Positions 9,802-19,418 of a stretch of 64,000 nucleotides of DNA are shown in pieces (the first letter of the stretch is position 1; each line of letters starts with the position of its first letter). The stretch comes from Pseudomonas mendocina (GTDB lineage Bacteria; Pseudomonadota; Gammaproteobacteria; Pseudomonadales; Pseudomonadaceae): positions 2,046,001-2,110,000 of the forward strand of contig NZ_CP027657.1 in the NCBI RefSeq assembly GCF_003008615.1. The letters run 5' to 3'. The notes beneath the pieces are model-generated. The model was not told the origin of the DNA and searched no databases. It worked only from the letters and a program-made list of their open reading frames with translations. The position numbers and the translations under genes are program-made.

Positions 9802-10926
9802 TTACTCCTGAGCCTTCGAGAAGTCGAGAATGTCCTTGGGCGTGACCATGTCACCGACATTGTTGCCCCAGGCGTTGCGCTCGTAGGTGATGATGGCGGC
9901 CAGGTCTACCGGCGACAGTTGCTTGCCGAAGGCGGCCATCGAGGTACCCGGCTTGCCGTGGTAAACGATGTCGATATGTCCCTTGGCCGGCCCGGTGGCG
10001 ATGGCCGAGCCCTTGAGCGCCGGGAACATCGGTGGCAGGCCTTCGCCATTGGCCTGGTGGCAGGCGACGCAGGTGGTGTTGTAGGCCTTCTCGCCGCGTG
10101 CCATGAGCTCTTCCTTGGTCCATTCCTTGCTGGTCAGCTCACGTTCGGCGGCTGCGGCCTGCTTGCGCTCGTCCATCCAGGCGGAGAAATCTTCCTTGGA
10201 CTTGGCTTCGACCACGACAGGCATGAAGCCGTGATCCTTGCCGCACAGCTCGGTGCACTGGCCACGGTAGACGCCGGGCTCGTCGATACGCGTCCAGGAT
10301 TCATTGATGAAACCGGGAATGGCATCCTTCTTCACTGCCAGGGCAGGTACCCACCAGGAGTGGATCACGTCGGCAGAAGTGATCAGGAAGCGCACCTTGG
10401 TGCCCACCGGCACCACCAGCGGTTGATCCACCTCCAGCAGGTAGTGCTCACCCTTGGCGGCGCGGTTGTTGATCTGGTCGCGCGGCGTGGTCAGGTTGCT
10501 GAAGAACTCGACATCCTGACCCAGGTATTTGTAATGCCACTTCCACTGGTAGCCCGTGACCTGGACATCCAGCTCGGACTCGGTGGTGTCGTAGATCTCG
10601 ATCAGCGTCTTGGTCGCCGGAATCGCCATCACGATGAGGATGGCCAAGGGCACCACGGTCCAGAGAATCTCGACGGTGGTGCTCTCGTGGAAATGCGCGG
10701 GCTGCTGGCCGGTGGAGCGGCGGTGCATGATCATCGACCAGAACATCGCGCCGAACACCAGCACGCCGATCACGACGCAGATCCAGAAGATGGTCATGTG
10801 CAGGTCGAAGACGGAACGGCTGACCTCGGTGACACCGGGCGCCATGTTCACCGTCCACTGGGCATGCGCCGAGCTTAATGTCAGCCACAGCAGGAGGCCC
10901 ATCCAGACTCGTGGATGTCGCATCAT
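9802..10926 (-). CDS. coxB: Cytochrome c oxidase subunit II with fused cytochrome c (caa3 form)
   Basis: A 374-residue subunit II. A signal peptide (to about residue 23) and two membrane helices precede the periplasmic CuA domain with ligands His189, Cys224, Glu226, Cys228, His232 and Met235 (QCTELCGKDHGFM). The C-terminal 100 residues form a class I cytochrome c with CVACH at 286-290. So the enzyme is of the caa3 type and can take electrons through its own c-heme. The start MMRHPRVWM follows aaggggaaccc. It is the first gene of the oxidase operon, four bases before coxA. Confidence 0.96.
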   Translation of the reverse strand: MMRHPRVWMGLLLWLTLSSAHAQWTVNMAPGVTEVSRSVFDLHMTIFWICVVIGVLVFGAMFWSMIMHRRSTGQQPAHFHESTTVEILWTVVPLAILIVMAIPATKTLIEIYDTTESELDVQVTGYQWKWHYKYLGQDVEFFSNLTTPRDQINNRAAKGEHYLLEVDQPLVVPVGTKVRFLITSADVIHSWWVPALAVKKDAIPGFINESWTRIDEPGVYRGQCTELCGKDHGFMPVVVEAKSKEDFSAWMDERKQAAAAERELTSKEWTKEELMARGEKAYNTTCVACHQANGEGLPPMFPALKGSAIATGPAKGHIDIVYHGKPGTSMAAFGKQLSPVDLAAIITYERNAWGNNVGDMVTPKDILDFSKAQE

Positions 10927-11332
10927 TGCGGGTTCCCCTTGATTGTTCTTGTTATCCCGCCGGCTGAGCCTGCGGCTAAGGGATCGACTGCCTACGGAGT
11001 TGGCTGCTGGCGCACGCTGCCTGCATGACCACCCCTGACTGCTGGCGACTACTGTCGAACCTTTCCGTGCCAAAGCTCGTCCGGTTCCATCAGGTACTGC
11101 CTTTCGAAATCGAGTATAGACGGCACCTTTCAGGCCGCAACGTGAGCACGACGATGGCCAGGACGATTCGAGGCCTGCACTAAACGCCCCGAGTGGCGCG
11201 GGGTGTAGCCGTTCTGATACAGGCGGATATAGCGGACTCGCATAAGTATGAAAAAATTATGACAATCGCGTCTTAGCCCGGCCAAAGTGCCGGCTAAGGT
11301 TCACGTCCATGTCCTGAAATGTAGGAGTAGTC
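10927..11332. other. Intergenic region between coxB and the 11333 gene
   Basis: A 406-base divergent control region. It must hold the coxBA promoter (minus strand) and the promoter of the gene at 11333. An A+T-rich patch at about 11,245-11,265 is the likeliest promoter site; on the minus strand TTGTCA followed by an AT-rich stretch can be read, but the match is weak. A hairpin with arms 11272-11282 and 11289-11298 (CTTAGCCCGGC / GCCGGCTAAG, one bulge) lies in the probable leader of the 11333 gene. No coding frame is supported. Confidence 0.5.
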
Positions 11333-11974
11333 ATGAACACTGCCGCCCTTCGCCAATTGATTGCCCAGGCCCGTCAGCAGGAAACCGCCAAACACGCGCT
11401 TGCAGCGTTTCTGCAGGCCCAGCTCGAACGCCTGCACCCGTCGATCCGCCTGCCCGAGGATGATGCCCTAGGCGCGCTGACCGGCTTCGTCATCGCCTAC
11501 ATCGAAGAGGTGCCGGACGTACTCGATGCCGCAGCCACCGTGGCACGTGAAGCGGGTATCGAGAGCGCCATCAAGCCGGTGCTGAAGATCGCCGAGCACT
11601 TCTTCCTGCAGCCACCCGAGCTGATGGCAGGCCATGAAGGTCTCGAAGGGTTGCTGGACGAGGCCTACCTGGCACACCGCCTGGTGGAAGAGGTCAACGA
11701 CCGCTACATCGCCCATCTCGGCCAGCCACTGATCCCACTGGACACCACGCGCGCCAATCTGATCGCGCATCAGTTGATCGGCGAACCCTTCGCCAATCAG
11801 CTCGACGAAGCGGTGCATCATGCGCTGGCCGGCATGCTCGATGACGCCAGCTTCGACCAACCGTCGGTGCAGGCCTACCGCGAGCGCCTGGCAGCACCGG
11901 ACACCGCATCGGCCTGGCGCCGCTGGCCATGCCTGTCGCAGCAGTTGGGCCTGGAGCTGCAACTCAAGGCGTGA
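11333..11974 (+). CDS. Conserved cytoplasmic protein of unknown function
   Basis: A 213-residue soluble, helical, acidic protein with no signal peptide or membrane segment. It has a good Shine-Dalgarno (taggag) before the ATG. Segments such as GFVIAYIEEVPDVLDAA and LIAHQLIGEPFANQLDEAVHHAL suggest an all-alpha fold. I do not recognise a named family. It is convergent with the AEC transporter gene, their 3' ends overlapping by 11 bases. Codon use looks like that of its neighbours. Confidence 0.85.
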   Translation: MNTAALRQLIAQARQQETAKHALAAFLQAQLERLHPSIRLPEDDALGALTGFVIAYIEEVPDVLDAAATVAREAGIESAIKPVLKIAEHFFLQPPELMAGHEGLEGLLDEAYLAHRLVEEVNDRYIAHLGQPLIPLDTTRANLIAHQLIGEPFANQLDEAVHHALAGMLDDASFDQPSVQAYRERLAAPDTASAWRRWPCLSQQLGLELQLKA

Positions 11975-12893
11975 TCAGCAACAGGATCAGCGACAGGGTA
12001 AACAGCGAGCCTAGCGTGGAGAACAGGATAGCCCGTGACACCAGCGCCGCCTGGCGCTGGTAGTACTCGGCGAGCATGAAGGGCCCGGTGCCGGTTGGCA
12101 GGGCACTGAGCAGCAGCGCGGCATGCGCCCAGAGCGGCGGCAGGTCGAGCAGCACGAAGGCGATGAACCAGGTAATCAGCGGTTGCAGCACCAGCTTGAG
12201 CGCGACCAGCGGCCAGACGCCCTGGCTCGGCCCGCTCTGTCGCTGCGCCAGAAACAGGCCCAGCGATACCAGCGCGCAGGGCACGGTCGCCGCCCCCAGC
12301 AGACGCAGGAATTCATCCATCGCCGCAGGCATCTGCAGCCCACCCTGCGACCAGGCCGCGCCCAGCAGCGGCGCCACTACCAGCGGGTTCTTCAGCAATG
12401 CAGTGACGACCTGAAGGATCGCGCCGCTCACTCCCTTCTTGCTCTGCAGGCCGACCTCGATGCACACCACCGCCAGGCCGAACAACACGCAGACCACCAT
12501 CAGCGAGGCGATCAACGCCGGCGCCATGCCGTCATCACCCAGCACCAGCACGCACAGCGGAATGCCGATGTAACCACTGTTGGCGTAACCGGCACTGAGG
12601 CCATCGATGCTGGCATCCACCAGACTGCCGGTGGTCTTCCAGCGATACAGCAAGGTAATCAGGTATACAGCAAACATTCCGCCGGTGAAGGCCAGCAGGA
12701 AACCAGGCTGCCAGATCTGCGCCCAGTCGGCCTTGGCGGTCAGGCTGAACAACAACGCCGGCAAACCGAGCCAGACCACGAAACGGTTCATCTCCGAAGC
12801 GGCAGTCGGCCCCAGCCGGTTGGTGCGTCGACAGATGTAGCCGATCAGAATCAGACCGAAGATTGGCAACAACACGTTGAGAACGGTGGACAT
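11964..12893 (-). CDS. AEC family transporter (auxin efflux carrier type)
   Basis: A 309-residue inner-membrane transporter with about ten helices arranged as two five-helix halves. The N-terminus MSTVLNVLLPIFGLILIGYI and the central NSGYIGIPL segment (in GYANSGYIGIPLC) are hallmarks of the AEC family. Members export or import small organic acids such as malonate or malate; the substrate here cannot be told. The start was placed at MSTVLN; an upstream extension of the frame lacks the family pattern. Confidence 0.92.
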   Translation of the reverse strand: MSTVLNVLLPIFGLILIGYICRRTNRLGPTAASEMNRFVVWLGLPALLFSLTAKADWAQIWQPGFLLAFTGGMFAVYLITLLYRWKTTGSLVDASIDGLSAGYANSGYIGIPLCVLVLGDDGMAPALIASLMVVCVLFGLAVVCIEVGLQSKKGVSGAILQVVTALLKNPLVVAPLLGAAWSQGGLQMPAAMDEFLRLLGAATVPCALVSLGLFLAQRQSGPSQGVWPLVALKLVLQPLITWFIAFVLLDLPPLWAHAALLLSALPTGTGPFMLAEYYQRQAALVSRAILFSTLGSLFTLSLILLLITP

Positions 12894-13035
12894 CAGACTA
12901 CGCCGTCGACGGGAAGAGGCCGAGACTAGAGGCGGGCGCCAGGCAGAGCAAGTCATCGGCTGTGATTCGAAGGTTTCTGCTGGCGTCTAGCACAAACCTG
13001 TCGGGCAAATACCTGACGCCCTCGCGAGCCAGAGC

Positions 13036-13944
13036 ATGCAAGCCCTGTTGAACGAAATTCTCGATGCAGCCCGTCCGTTGATCGGCCAAGGCAAGGTCGC
13101 CGATTACATTCCGGCACTCGCCGACGTGTCGGCCAACCAGTTTGGCATCGCGGTGTATGGCAACGACGGCGAGCTGTTCACCGCCGGCGATGCGCGCACC
13201 CCGTTCTCGATCCAGAGTATCTCCAAGGTGTTCAGCCTGGTGCAGGCGATCCAGCATTCGGGCGAGACGATCTGGGAACGGCTCGGCCACGAACCATCCG
13301 GACAACCGTTCAATTCGCTCCTGCAGCTGGAGCTGGAGAACGGCCGGCCACGCAATCCCTTCATCAACGCCGGGGCGCTGGTGATCAGCGACATCAACCA
13401 GTCGCGCTTTGCCGCGCCAGCCCTGTCGATGCGCGATTTCGTCCGGCGTCTGTCAGGCAATGCCAATGTCGTGATCGACCGGCGTATCGCCGACTCCGAG
13501 TACCAGCACCGTGCACGCAACGCGGCCATGGCCTACCTGATGCAGTCCTTCGGCAACTTCCACAACGACGTCGAATCGGTACTGCGCAACTACTTCAGCT
13601 ACTGCGCCCTGAGCATGAACTGCGTCGACCTGGCCAAGGCCTTCTGCTTCCTGGCCAATGACGGTTTCTGCAAGCACAGCGGCGAGCAGATTCTCAGCGC
13701 CAGACAGACCCAGCAGGTCAACTCGATCATGGCCACCAGCGGGCTGTACGACGAAGCGGGTAACTTCGCCTACCGCGTCGGCCTGCCAGGCAAGAGCGGC
13801 GTCGGGGGCGGCATCGTCGCCATCGTGCCAGGGCAATACACCATCTGCGTGTGGTCACCGGAGCTGAACAAGGCTGGCAACTCGCTGGCCGGCATGGCGG
13901 CGCTGGAGCTGCTCAGTGAGCGAATTGGCTGGTCGGTATTCTGA
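13036..13944 (+). CDS. glsA: Glutaminase
   Basis: A 302-residue serine-dependent glutaminase that hydrolyses glutamine to glutamate and ammonia. The beta-lactamase-like S-x-x-K catalytic pair is Ser61 and Lys64 in QSISKV. Other conserved parts are NPFINAGAL and the [14 protein letters not shown] segment near the C-terminus. Length is normal. The Shine-Dalgarno is weak. It lies just upstream of a RidA-family gene and in a region rich in amino-acid catabolic genes (asparaginase, gamma-glutamyltransferase, aspartase). Confidence 0.96.
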   Translation: MQALLNEILDAARPLIGQGKVADYIPALADVSANQFGIAVYGNDGELFTAGDARTPFSIQSISKVFSLVQAIQHSGETIWERLGHEPSGQPFNSLLQLELENGRPRNPFINAGALVISDINQSRFAAPALSMRDFVRRLSGNANVVIDRRIADSEYQHRARNAAMAYLMQSFGNFHNDVESVLRNYFSYCALSMNCVDLAKAFCFLANDGFCKHSGEQILSARQTQQVNSIMATSGLYDEAGNFAYRVGLPGKSGVGGGIVAIVPGQYTICVWSPELNKAGNSLAGMAALELLSERIGWSVF

Positions 13945-14010
13945 TGCGATGAGGTATGGTCACTGAAGCCGTGCAACCGCACTGGCGTTCATCAGAGACC
14001 AGGAGTGCTC

Positions 14011-14406
14011 ATGTCGATGCCCGAATACCACATGTTCGCCGGTGCGCCCGCACCGGTCGCGCCCTTTTCCCATGCCTGCGAAGCCGACGGCTGGGTGTTC
14101 ATCACCGGCCAGTTGCCCATCGATCCGGGCAACGAATCGGCGCCACTGCCCGAAGGCATCGAGGCACAGACGCACAAGACCTTCGACAACCTGCTGGTGG
14201 TGCTCGAAGGGCTCGGCCTGGGCCTGGAAAACGTGGTATCGGCGCGCGCTTTCCTCACCGATTTCTACGGTGATTACGAGCGTTTCAATGCGATCTACGC
14301 CAGCTACTTCCCTGAAGGCAAACGCCCGGCGCGCACCTGCATCGGCACCACCGGCCTGGCGCGCCATGCCCTGGTGGAGATCGATTTCATCGCCAGACGT
14401 CCGTGA
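14011..14406 (+). CDS. RidA family protein
   Basis: A 131-residue RidA (YjgF/UK114) protein. Such proteins form trimers and hydrolyse reactive enamine/imine intermediates released by PLP enzymes. The pattern VFITGQLPID, SARAFLTDF and the C-terminal RPARTCIGTTGLARHALVEIDFIA is typical, with the conserved Arg near residue 105. ATG at 14011 is preceded by aggag. It is followed by a strong intrinsic terminator. It is separated by 66 bases from glsA, with which it may be co-transcribed. Confidence 0.92.
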   Translation: MSMPEYHMFAGAPAPVAPFSHACEADGWVFITGQLPIDPGNESAPLPEGIEAQTHKTFDNLLVVLEGLGLGLENVVSARAFLTDFYGDYERFNAIYASYFPEGKRPARTCIGTTGLARHALVEIDFIARRP

Positions 14407-14410
14407 GCAC

Positions 14411-14443
14411 GCTGGGCCGGATGCGCCCGGCCCAGCCGTTTTT
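14411..14443 (+). terminator. Intrinsic terminator after the RidA gene
   Basis: A perfect ten-base-pair stem (GCTGGGCCGG at 14411-14420, CCGGCCCAGC at 14427-14436, six-base loop) is followed by CGTTTTT. It ends the rightward glsA/RidA transcript at the boundary with the convergent gamma-glutamyltransferase gene. Confidence 0.88.
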
Positions 14444-16026
14444 CACAAGCCGCAGACGCTGCCGTCGCTGCGCGGGTCGGCGGCGCCTTCCAGTACGCCA
14501 TTGGGCTGGCGCAGCAGCACGCCGGCATGGCCCATGGTGTCGCTGAAAGCCTCGTCCAGCAGCTCGACGATATGCCCCGCCTGGCGCAGTTGTCCCACCA
14601 GCTCGGCCGGGAAACGGCTCTCCAGCTTCAGCGTGGTACTGACATCGCCCCAGGTACGTCCGAGCAGCCAGCGCGGCGCACTGACCGCCGCCTGTAGATC
14701 GCTGCCCAGGCGGTAGCGACTGAGGATCGCCGCCTGGGTCTGCGGCTGGCCTTCACCGCCCATGGTGCCATAGCTCAGGGTGCGGCCATCGTCGAACAGC
14801 GCCAACGCCGGGTTGAGGGTATGGAAGGGCTTGCGCCCCGGTTCCAGGCTCTGCAATGCGGCAGGATCGAGAGAAAAGCTGATGCCACGGTTCTGCCAGG
14901 CCACACCGGTGGAGGGCAGCACCACGCCGGAACCGAACTCCCAGTACACGCTCTGGATGAAACTCACCGCACGCCCTTCGCCATCGATGCAGCCCATCCA
15001 GATGGTGTCGCCCGGCTGCGCCGGCTGTGGCCAGGCCAGCGCCTGCTGTGGATCGATATTGGCGGCCAGGCGCTGCAGATTGACGTCGGCCAGCAAGCTC
15101 TGCGGGTCTTCCGGCACGCGGGCCGGATCGGTCACCACGCGGTCGCGAATCAGGAACGCCTGCTTGGTCGACTCGACCAGCCCGTGCACATGGGCGAAGC
15201 CTTCGGCCTGTTCGATCCCGAGTTTTTCGAAGATGCCAAGGATCAGCAGCGAGGCCAAACCCTGAGTCGGCGGCGGCATGTTGTACAGCATGGCATCGTT
15301 CAACCGTACGCTCAGCGGCTCGACCGCACGAGCGCGGTAGCCCTGCAGGTCGGCCAGGCGCAGCGGGCTGCCCAGGCGTTCGAGGTCGGCGGCCATGCGC
15401 TCTGCCAACTCGCCCCGGTAGAAGTCGTCCAGGCCGGCGTCGGCCAGGCGCTGCAGGGTGTCGGCCAGGGCCGGCTGACGCAGCAGGTCGCCTTCGCACG
15501 GCGGCTGGCCGCCGGGCAGGTAGACCTCGGCGAAGCCCGGCACGTCCTGCAGTTCGGCCAGTTTGCTGCGGGTCAGATGCGCCTGGCTGCGGCTGACCAC
15601 GATGCCGCGACGAGCATGACCGATGGCGTCGGCAAGCAGCTCGGGCAAGGTCAGTTGCGACTGCCAGTGCGCGGTCTGTGCCAGGGCTTCGGCCCAGCCA
15701 CCGACGGTGCCCGCCACGGTCAATGCGGCCAGTGGGCCACGGCTGGGAATCTGCGTATGGCCGGCGTAGAAATCACGATCAGCCAGTGCCGCGCTGCTGC
15801 CACAGGCATCGATGGCGATGGGCTTTTTGCCTGGCTCGTGGATCAGCCAGAAGCCATCGCCGCCGATGGCATTCATATGTGGATAGACCACGGCGATGCT
15901 GGCAGCGGCGGCGACCATCGCTTCCACGGCATTGCCGCCAGCCTTGAGTACATCGCGCCCGGCCTGCGCGGCCAGGTGGTGCGGGGCGACGAACAGGCCG
16001 CCGGTGGCATGGGTAGTTTTCAGCAT
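14443..16026 (-). CDS. Gamma-glutamyltransferase family protein
   Basis: A 527-residue Ntn-hydrolase of the gamma-glutamyltransferase family, which cleaves or transfers gamma-glutamyl groups. The N-terminal half has GGNAVEAMVAAAASIAVVYP and GIGGDGF-like NAIGGDGFW; the predicted autocleavage/nucleophile Thr is Thr341 in GDTIWMGCID, and the C-terminal GTMGGEGQPQ is conserved. No classic signal peptide is seen, unlike periplasmic Ggt, so a cytoplasmic form is likely. It is downstream of a TRAP transporter (57-base gap), which may import its substrate (inference). Confidence 0.92.
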   Translation of the reverse strand: MLKTTHATGGLFVAPHHLAAQAGRDVLKAGGNAVEAMVAAAASIAVVYPHMNAIGGDGFWLIHEPGKKPIAIDACGSSAALADRDFYAGHTQIPSRGPLAALTVAGTVGGWAEALAQTAHWQSQLTLPELLADAIGHARRGIVVSRSQAHLTRSKLAELQDVPGFAEVYLPGGQPPCEGDLLRQPALADTLQRLADAGLDDFYRGELAERMAADLERLGSPLRLADLQGYRARAVEPLSVRLNDAMLYNMPPPTQGLASLLILGIFEKLGIEQAEGFAHVHGLVESTKQAFLIRDRVVTDPARVPEDPQSLLADVNLQRLAANIDPQQALAWPQPAQPGDTIWMGCIDGEGRAVSFIQSVYWEFGSGVVLPSTGVAWQNRGISFSLDPAALQSLEPGRKPFHTLNPALALFDDGRTLSYGTMGGEGQPQTQAAILSRYRLGSDLQAAVSAPRWLLGRTWGDVSTTLKLESRFPAELVGQLRQAGHIVELLDEAFSDTMGHAGVLLRQPNGVLEGAADPRSDGSVCGL

Positions 16027-16083
16027 GACAGTTCCTTTCTTGTCGTGGCGACCACGCCGGTGATGGCGTGGCCGCTGTGGTCA

Positions 16084-17409
16084 TCACCAGCCGATCGCAG
16101 CCGGCAGCCAGGTGGCCAGTTGCGGGAAGCAGAACACCACCGCTACCGCGAGCATCTGCAGGAACACGTAGGGCAACGCGCCGATGTAGATATCACGGGT
16201 CGAGATTCCCGGCGGCGCCACGCCCTTGAGGAAGAACAGCGCCCAGCCGAACGGCGGCGTGAGGAACGACATCTGCAGGTTCAGCGCGACCAGGATGCCC
16301 AGCCATACCAGGTTGGTGTCGTAGGCGATGAACACCGGCAGAAACATCGGCAGGGCGATGTAGGAAATCTCGATCCACTCCAGGAAGAAACCGAGCACGA
16401 ACAGCACCGCCATCAGGAACAGAATCGCCCCCAGCTCGCCGCCCGGCAGCATGGTGAACAGCTCATGCACCAGCGCCTCGCCACCCAGGCCGCGGAAGGC
16501 CAGGGAGAACGGCTGCGAGCAGAGCAGGATGAGGAAGATCATCGCGCTGATGGTCAGGGTGCCATGCAGGGTCGCCTTGAGGGTCTTCCAGTCCAGACGC
16601 CGTGCGCAGGCGGCGATGACCAGCGCACCGAGCGCGCCCATCGAGGCCGCCTCGGTCGGCGCGGCGACGCCACCGATGATCGAGCCGAGCACCGCCATCA
16701 CCAGCAGCAGCGGCGGCAGCACGCTACGCGCCATGTCCTTGAGCAGTTGTTTGCGACTGGTCAGGGCGCGCTCTTCAGCCGGGATCGCCGGCACCCAGTC
16801 CGGCCGCAGCCAGCCGAGCAGCAGCATGTAGGCGACGTAGATCAGCGCCAGCACCAGGCTGGGGATGAAGGCCGCGGCGAAGATCGAACCCACCGACTGA
16901 CCGAGGATGTCCGCCAGCAGGATCAGCACCAGGCTCGGCGGGATGATCTGCCCGAGGGTGCCGGATGCGCAGATGGTGCCGCAGGCCACGGTCTTGTTGT
17001 AGCCACGGCGCAGCAGCGTGGGCAGGGTCAGCAGGCCGATGGTCACCACCGTGGCGCCGACGATGCCGGTGGAGGCGCCGAGCAGCACGCCAACGAGGAT
17101 GATCGCCAGGCCCATGCCGCCGTTCAGCCCACCCATGGCACGCCCGATGGTGTCGAGCATGTCCTCGGCGACCCGGGATTTCTCCAGCATCACCCCCATG
17201 AAGGTGAACAGTGGTATCGCCAACAGCGTGTAGTTGCTGACCACGCCGAACATGCGTGCCGGCAGCAGGGCGAAGAGCATCGGGCCGAAGCCGATCATGC
17301 CGGCGACGAAACCGGACACGGCCAGGGAAATGGCCACCGGCACGCCCACCATCATCATGGCGAAGAAGCCGATGACCATGCTGATGGCCAGCCATTCATT
17401 GGGCGTCAT
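16084..17409 (-). CDS. TRAP transporter large permease (DctM)
   Basis: A 441-residue inner-membrane subunit with about twelve helices, which carries out sodium-driven uptake together with the small permease and binding protein. Segments such as MVGVPVAISLAVSGFVAG, GASTGIVGATVVTIGLLTLP and the LTPPFGWALFFLKG motif near the C-terminus are family signatures. The start MTPNEWLAIS overlaps the stop of the small-permease gene by four bases (ATGA). Confidence 0.95.
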   Translation of the reverse strand: MTPNEWLAISMVIGFFAMMMVGVPVAISLAVSGFVAGMIGFGPMLFALLPARMFGVVSNYTLLAIPLFTFMGVMLEKSRVAEDMLDTIGRAMGGLNGGMGLAIILVGVLLGASTGIVGATVVTIGLLTLPTLLRRGYNKTVACGTICASGTLGQIIPPSLVLILLADILGQSVGSIFAAAFIPSLVLALIYVAYMLLLGWLRPDWVPAIPAEERALTSRKQLLKDMARSVLPPLLLVMAVLGSIIGGVAAPTEAASMGALGALVIAACARRLDWKTLKATLHGTLTISAMIFLILLCSQPFSLAFRGLGGEALVHELFTMLPGGELGAILFLMAVLFVLGFFLEWIEISYIALPMFLPVFIAYDTNLVWLGILVALNLQMSFLTPPFGWALFFLKGVAPPGISTRDIYIGALPYVFLQMLAVAVVFCFPQLATWLPAAIGW

Positions 17410-17924
17410 GGACGAGCCTCCTGCAATCGAGCCGGCAGCAGCAGGGTGCACAGCGCCCGCAGGCTGTCAGCCAGGCCCTGCAGGCCGAACAGGGCGAAGC
17501 CCAGCGGCAGGAAGGCCTTGATCAGAAAGCGATAGGGCAGCCCGCCCGGATCGGGCGAGCCCTCGCCCATGTTGTAGGACTGCATCGTGTACTTGAACGC
17601 CAAGTGGGCAATGTAGAAACCGATGGCGGCGGTGGCGATGCCGCTGAACAGGTCGACGGCCGCCTTGGTCTTCACACCGAATTTCTCGTAGAGAAAATCC
17701 ACCCGCACGTCCTGGCGGTGCTTGAGGGTATAGGCGATGCCGAGCAGGGCGATCGGCGAGATCAGGTACCACTCCAACTCCTGCAACGCCACCGGGCTGA
17801 AGTCGAACAGGTAGCGCATCAGTACGTCGAACGACACCAGCAGCACCAGCAGCAGCACGCAGGCGCGTGCGAGCGCGCCCAGGGCTTCCACCAGTTGTTC
17901 GATTCGAGTGACGACGAACATCAT
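17406..17924 (-). CDS. TRAP transporter small permease (DctQ)
   Basis: A 172-residue four-helix membrane subunit. It has SFDVLMRYLFDFSP, then the conserved ELEWYLISPIALLGIAYTLKHRQDVRVDFLYE, as in other DctQ proteins of the larger TRAP subgroup. It overlaps the binding-protein gene and the large-permease gene by four bases each, pointing to translational coupling. Confidence 0.94.
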   Translation of the reverse strand: MMFVVTRIEQLVEALGALARACVLLLVLLVSFDVLMRYLFDFSPVALQELEWYLISPIALLGIAYTLKHRQDVRVDFLYEKFGVKTKAAVDLFSGIATAAIGFYIAHLAFKYTMQSYNMGEGSPDPGGLPYRFLIKAFLPLGFALFGLQGLADSLRALCTLLLPARLQEARP

Positions 17925-19027
17925 GACTCGCCCATCCCGATTTCCATGAAGGCCTTCTCGCCCACCGAAGCCCAGGAGATGTACTGCTTGCGGAAGGCGA
18001 AGAAGTGCTCGTAGATCTTCTTGGTCGCCGGATCGCTGGCCGCCATGCTCGACAGCGTGTCGTGGGTGACTTCATGCAGACGCTTGATGATGTCGGTCGG
18101 CAGCGGGCGGGCAATCACGCCCTGGTTGTTCACCAGATCCTGCATGGCCTCAGCGTTGACCGCGTCGCACCACGACCAGCTGTCGGTGTTGCAGGCCTGG
18201 GCGCAGAACCGCACGATGGCCTGCAGATCGGCCGGCAGGCTGTCCCAGGCCTGCTTGTTGATGATCAGCTCGGTGACGTTGGTCGGCTCGTGCCAGCCGG
18301 TGGTGTAGTAGTTCTTGGCCGCCTTGTGCAGGCCCATGCGGCGATCCTGATAGGGGCCGACGAACTCCGCGGCATCGATCACGCCACGCTCCAGCGCCGG
18401 GAAGATTTCACCGCCCGGCAACAGGCGCACGGCCACGCCCAGCTCGCTGTAGACCTTGCCGGCCAGGCCGGCGATGCGCATCTTCAGGCCCTTGAGGCTG
18501 TCGACGTTTTCCAGGGGCTGGCGGAACCAGCCGGTCATCTGTGTGCCGGTGTTGCCCATGGGCATTGGCACCAGGCCGTGGGGTTCGTAGAGCTCTTCCC
18601 ACAGTTTGAGGCCACCGCCGTTGTACAGCCAGGCGTTCATGCCCTGGGTATTCATGCCGAACGGCACGGCAGTGAAGAACTGCGCCGCAGGAATCTTGCC
18701 GGCCCAGAAGAAGGCGTTGGCGGCGTTCATTTCCACCATGCCGCTGGACACCGCATCGAAGCCTTCCAACGCCGGGATCAGCTCGCCAGCGGCGAAGTGC
18801 TGGATCTTCAGGCGGCCACCGGACATCTCCTCGACGCGCTTGCAGAAATCGGTGGGGCTGCCCGGGCCCTGCACGTAGAAGGGCGAGCCCGGCGCGTAGG
18901 CGTTGGTCATCTTCCAGTTGAAGGTCTTGCCGGTGTTGGCAGAGGCGATGCTCGAGGCACCCAGTGCCAGGCCGGCACCTGCGGCAATGGCTCCGCTACT
19001 CAGGAATTTACGGCGGTTAAGGCTCAT
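17921..19027 (-). CDS. TRAP transporter substrate-binding protein (DctP), Tat-exported
   Basis: A 368-residue periplasmic binding protein. The N-terminus MSLNRRKFLSSGAIAAGAG carries a twin-arginine motif (RRKFL), so it is probably exported folded. The conserved Arg that binds a substrate carboxylate falls in LKGLKMRIAGLAGKV, with GEIFPALERGVIDAAEFVGPY as the DctP signature. This subgroup includes proteins for 2-oxo acids and other carboxylates; the real ligand is unknown. Shine-Dalgarno caggag. First gene of a four-gene operon ending in gamma-glutamyltransferase. Confidence 0.94.
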   Translation of the reverse strand: MSLNRRKFLSSGAIAAGAGLALGASSIASANTGKTFNWKMTNAYAPGSPFYVQGPGSPTDFCKRVEEMSGGRLKIQHFAAGELIPALEGFDAVSSGMVEMNAANAFFWAGKIPAAQFFTAVPFGMNTQGMNAWLYNGGGLKLWEELYEPHGLVPMPMGNTGTQMTGWFRQPLENVDSLKGLKMRIAGLAGKVYSELGVAVRLLPGGEIFPALERGVIDAAEFVGPYQDRRMGLHKAAKNYYTTGWHEPTNVTELIINKQAWDSLPADLQAIVRFCAQACNTDSWSWCDAVNAEAMQDLVNNQGVIARPLPTDIIKRLHEVTHDTLSSMAASDPATKKIYEHFFAFRKQYISWASVGEKAFMEIGMGES

Positions 19028-19418
19028 GGGGCGGTCTCCTGTTACACAGTGGCTCCAATCGGCGAGGCGGCCTATCGGATGTAAAGTGGTCAGGAAGGCC
19101 TAGAGCAACACACATGCCAGCAGGAAAAACAAAATAAGCTATTGATTTACAAGCAATAAAATAAAATTCAAAGCATTCGAGGCGAAATGCCGCCGCACAA
19201 AAAACAAGCATCTTGGATGAGCGGAAGAAGACGAAACGGCAGGCAGCCCCTCGCATTCGATACATTTGTCATCAGCGCGTTGACATGTGCATCCAATCGG
19301 TCGGATCGACTCGTCCCTCACTGACGAATGGCTGCTATGCACCACGAGAACGCACAGAGCGCTTTTTTAAGGCGCAAAAATCCCGCCAATTGGCAAAATG
19401 ACCATCTGTATCAACATG
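19028..19418. other. Intergenic region between dctP-type gene and Lrp-type gene
   Basis: A 391-base stretch, clearly A+T-richer than its surroundings at about 19,120-19,180, which is where the promoter of the TRAP operon (minus strand) is expected. Small palindromes are visible (GCCAATTGGC at 19385-19394; AACATGTT at 19413-19420). Both could be regulator sites, for example for the neighbouring Lrp protein, but this is inference. No coding frame is supported. Confidence 0.45.

Noticed and set aside
8469..9845. 458-codon open frame opposite coxA
   Set aside because: Shadow of a highly conserved gene; very His/Glu/Arg-rich translation typical of reversed membrane protein codons.
14821..17535. 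904-codon open frame opposite the gamma-glutamyltransferase and TRAP permease genes
   Set aside because: It crosses the boundary of two clear genes on the other strand and has no recognisable domain or start signal.
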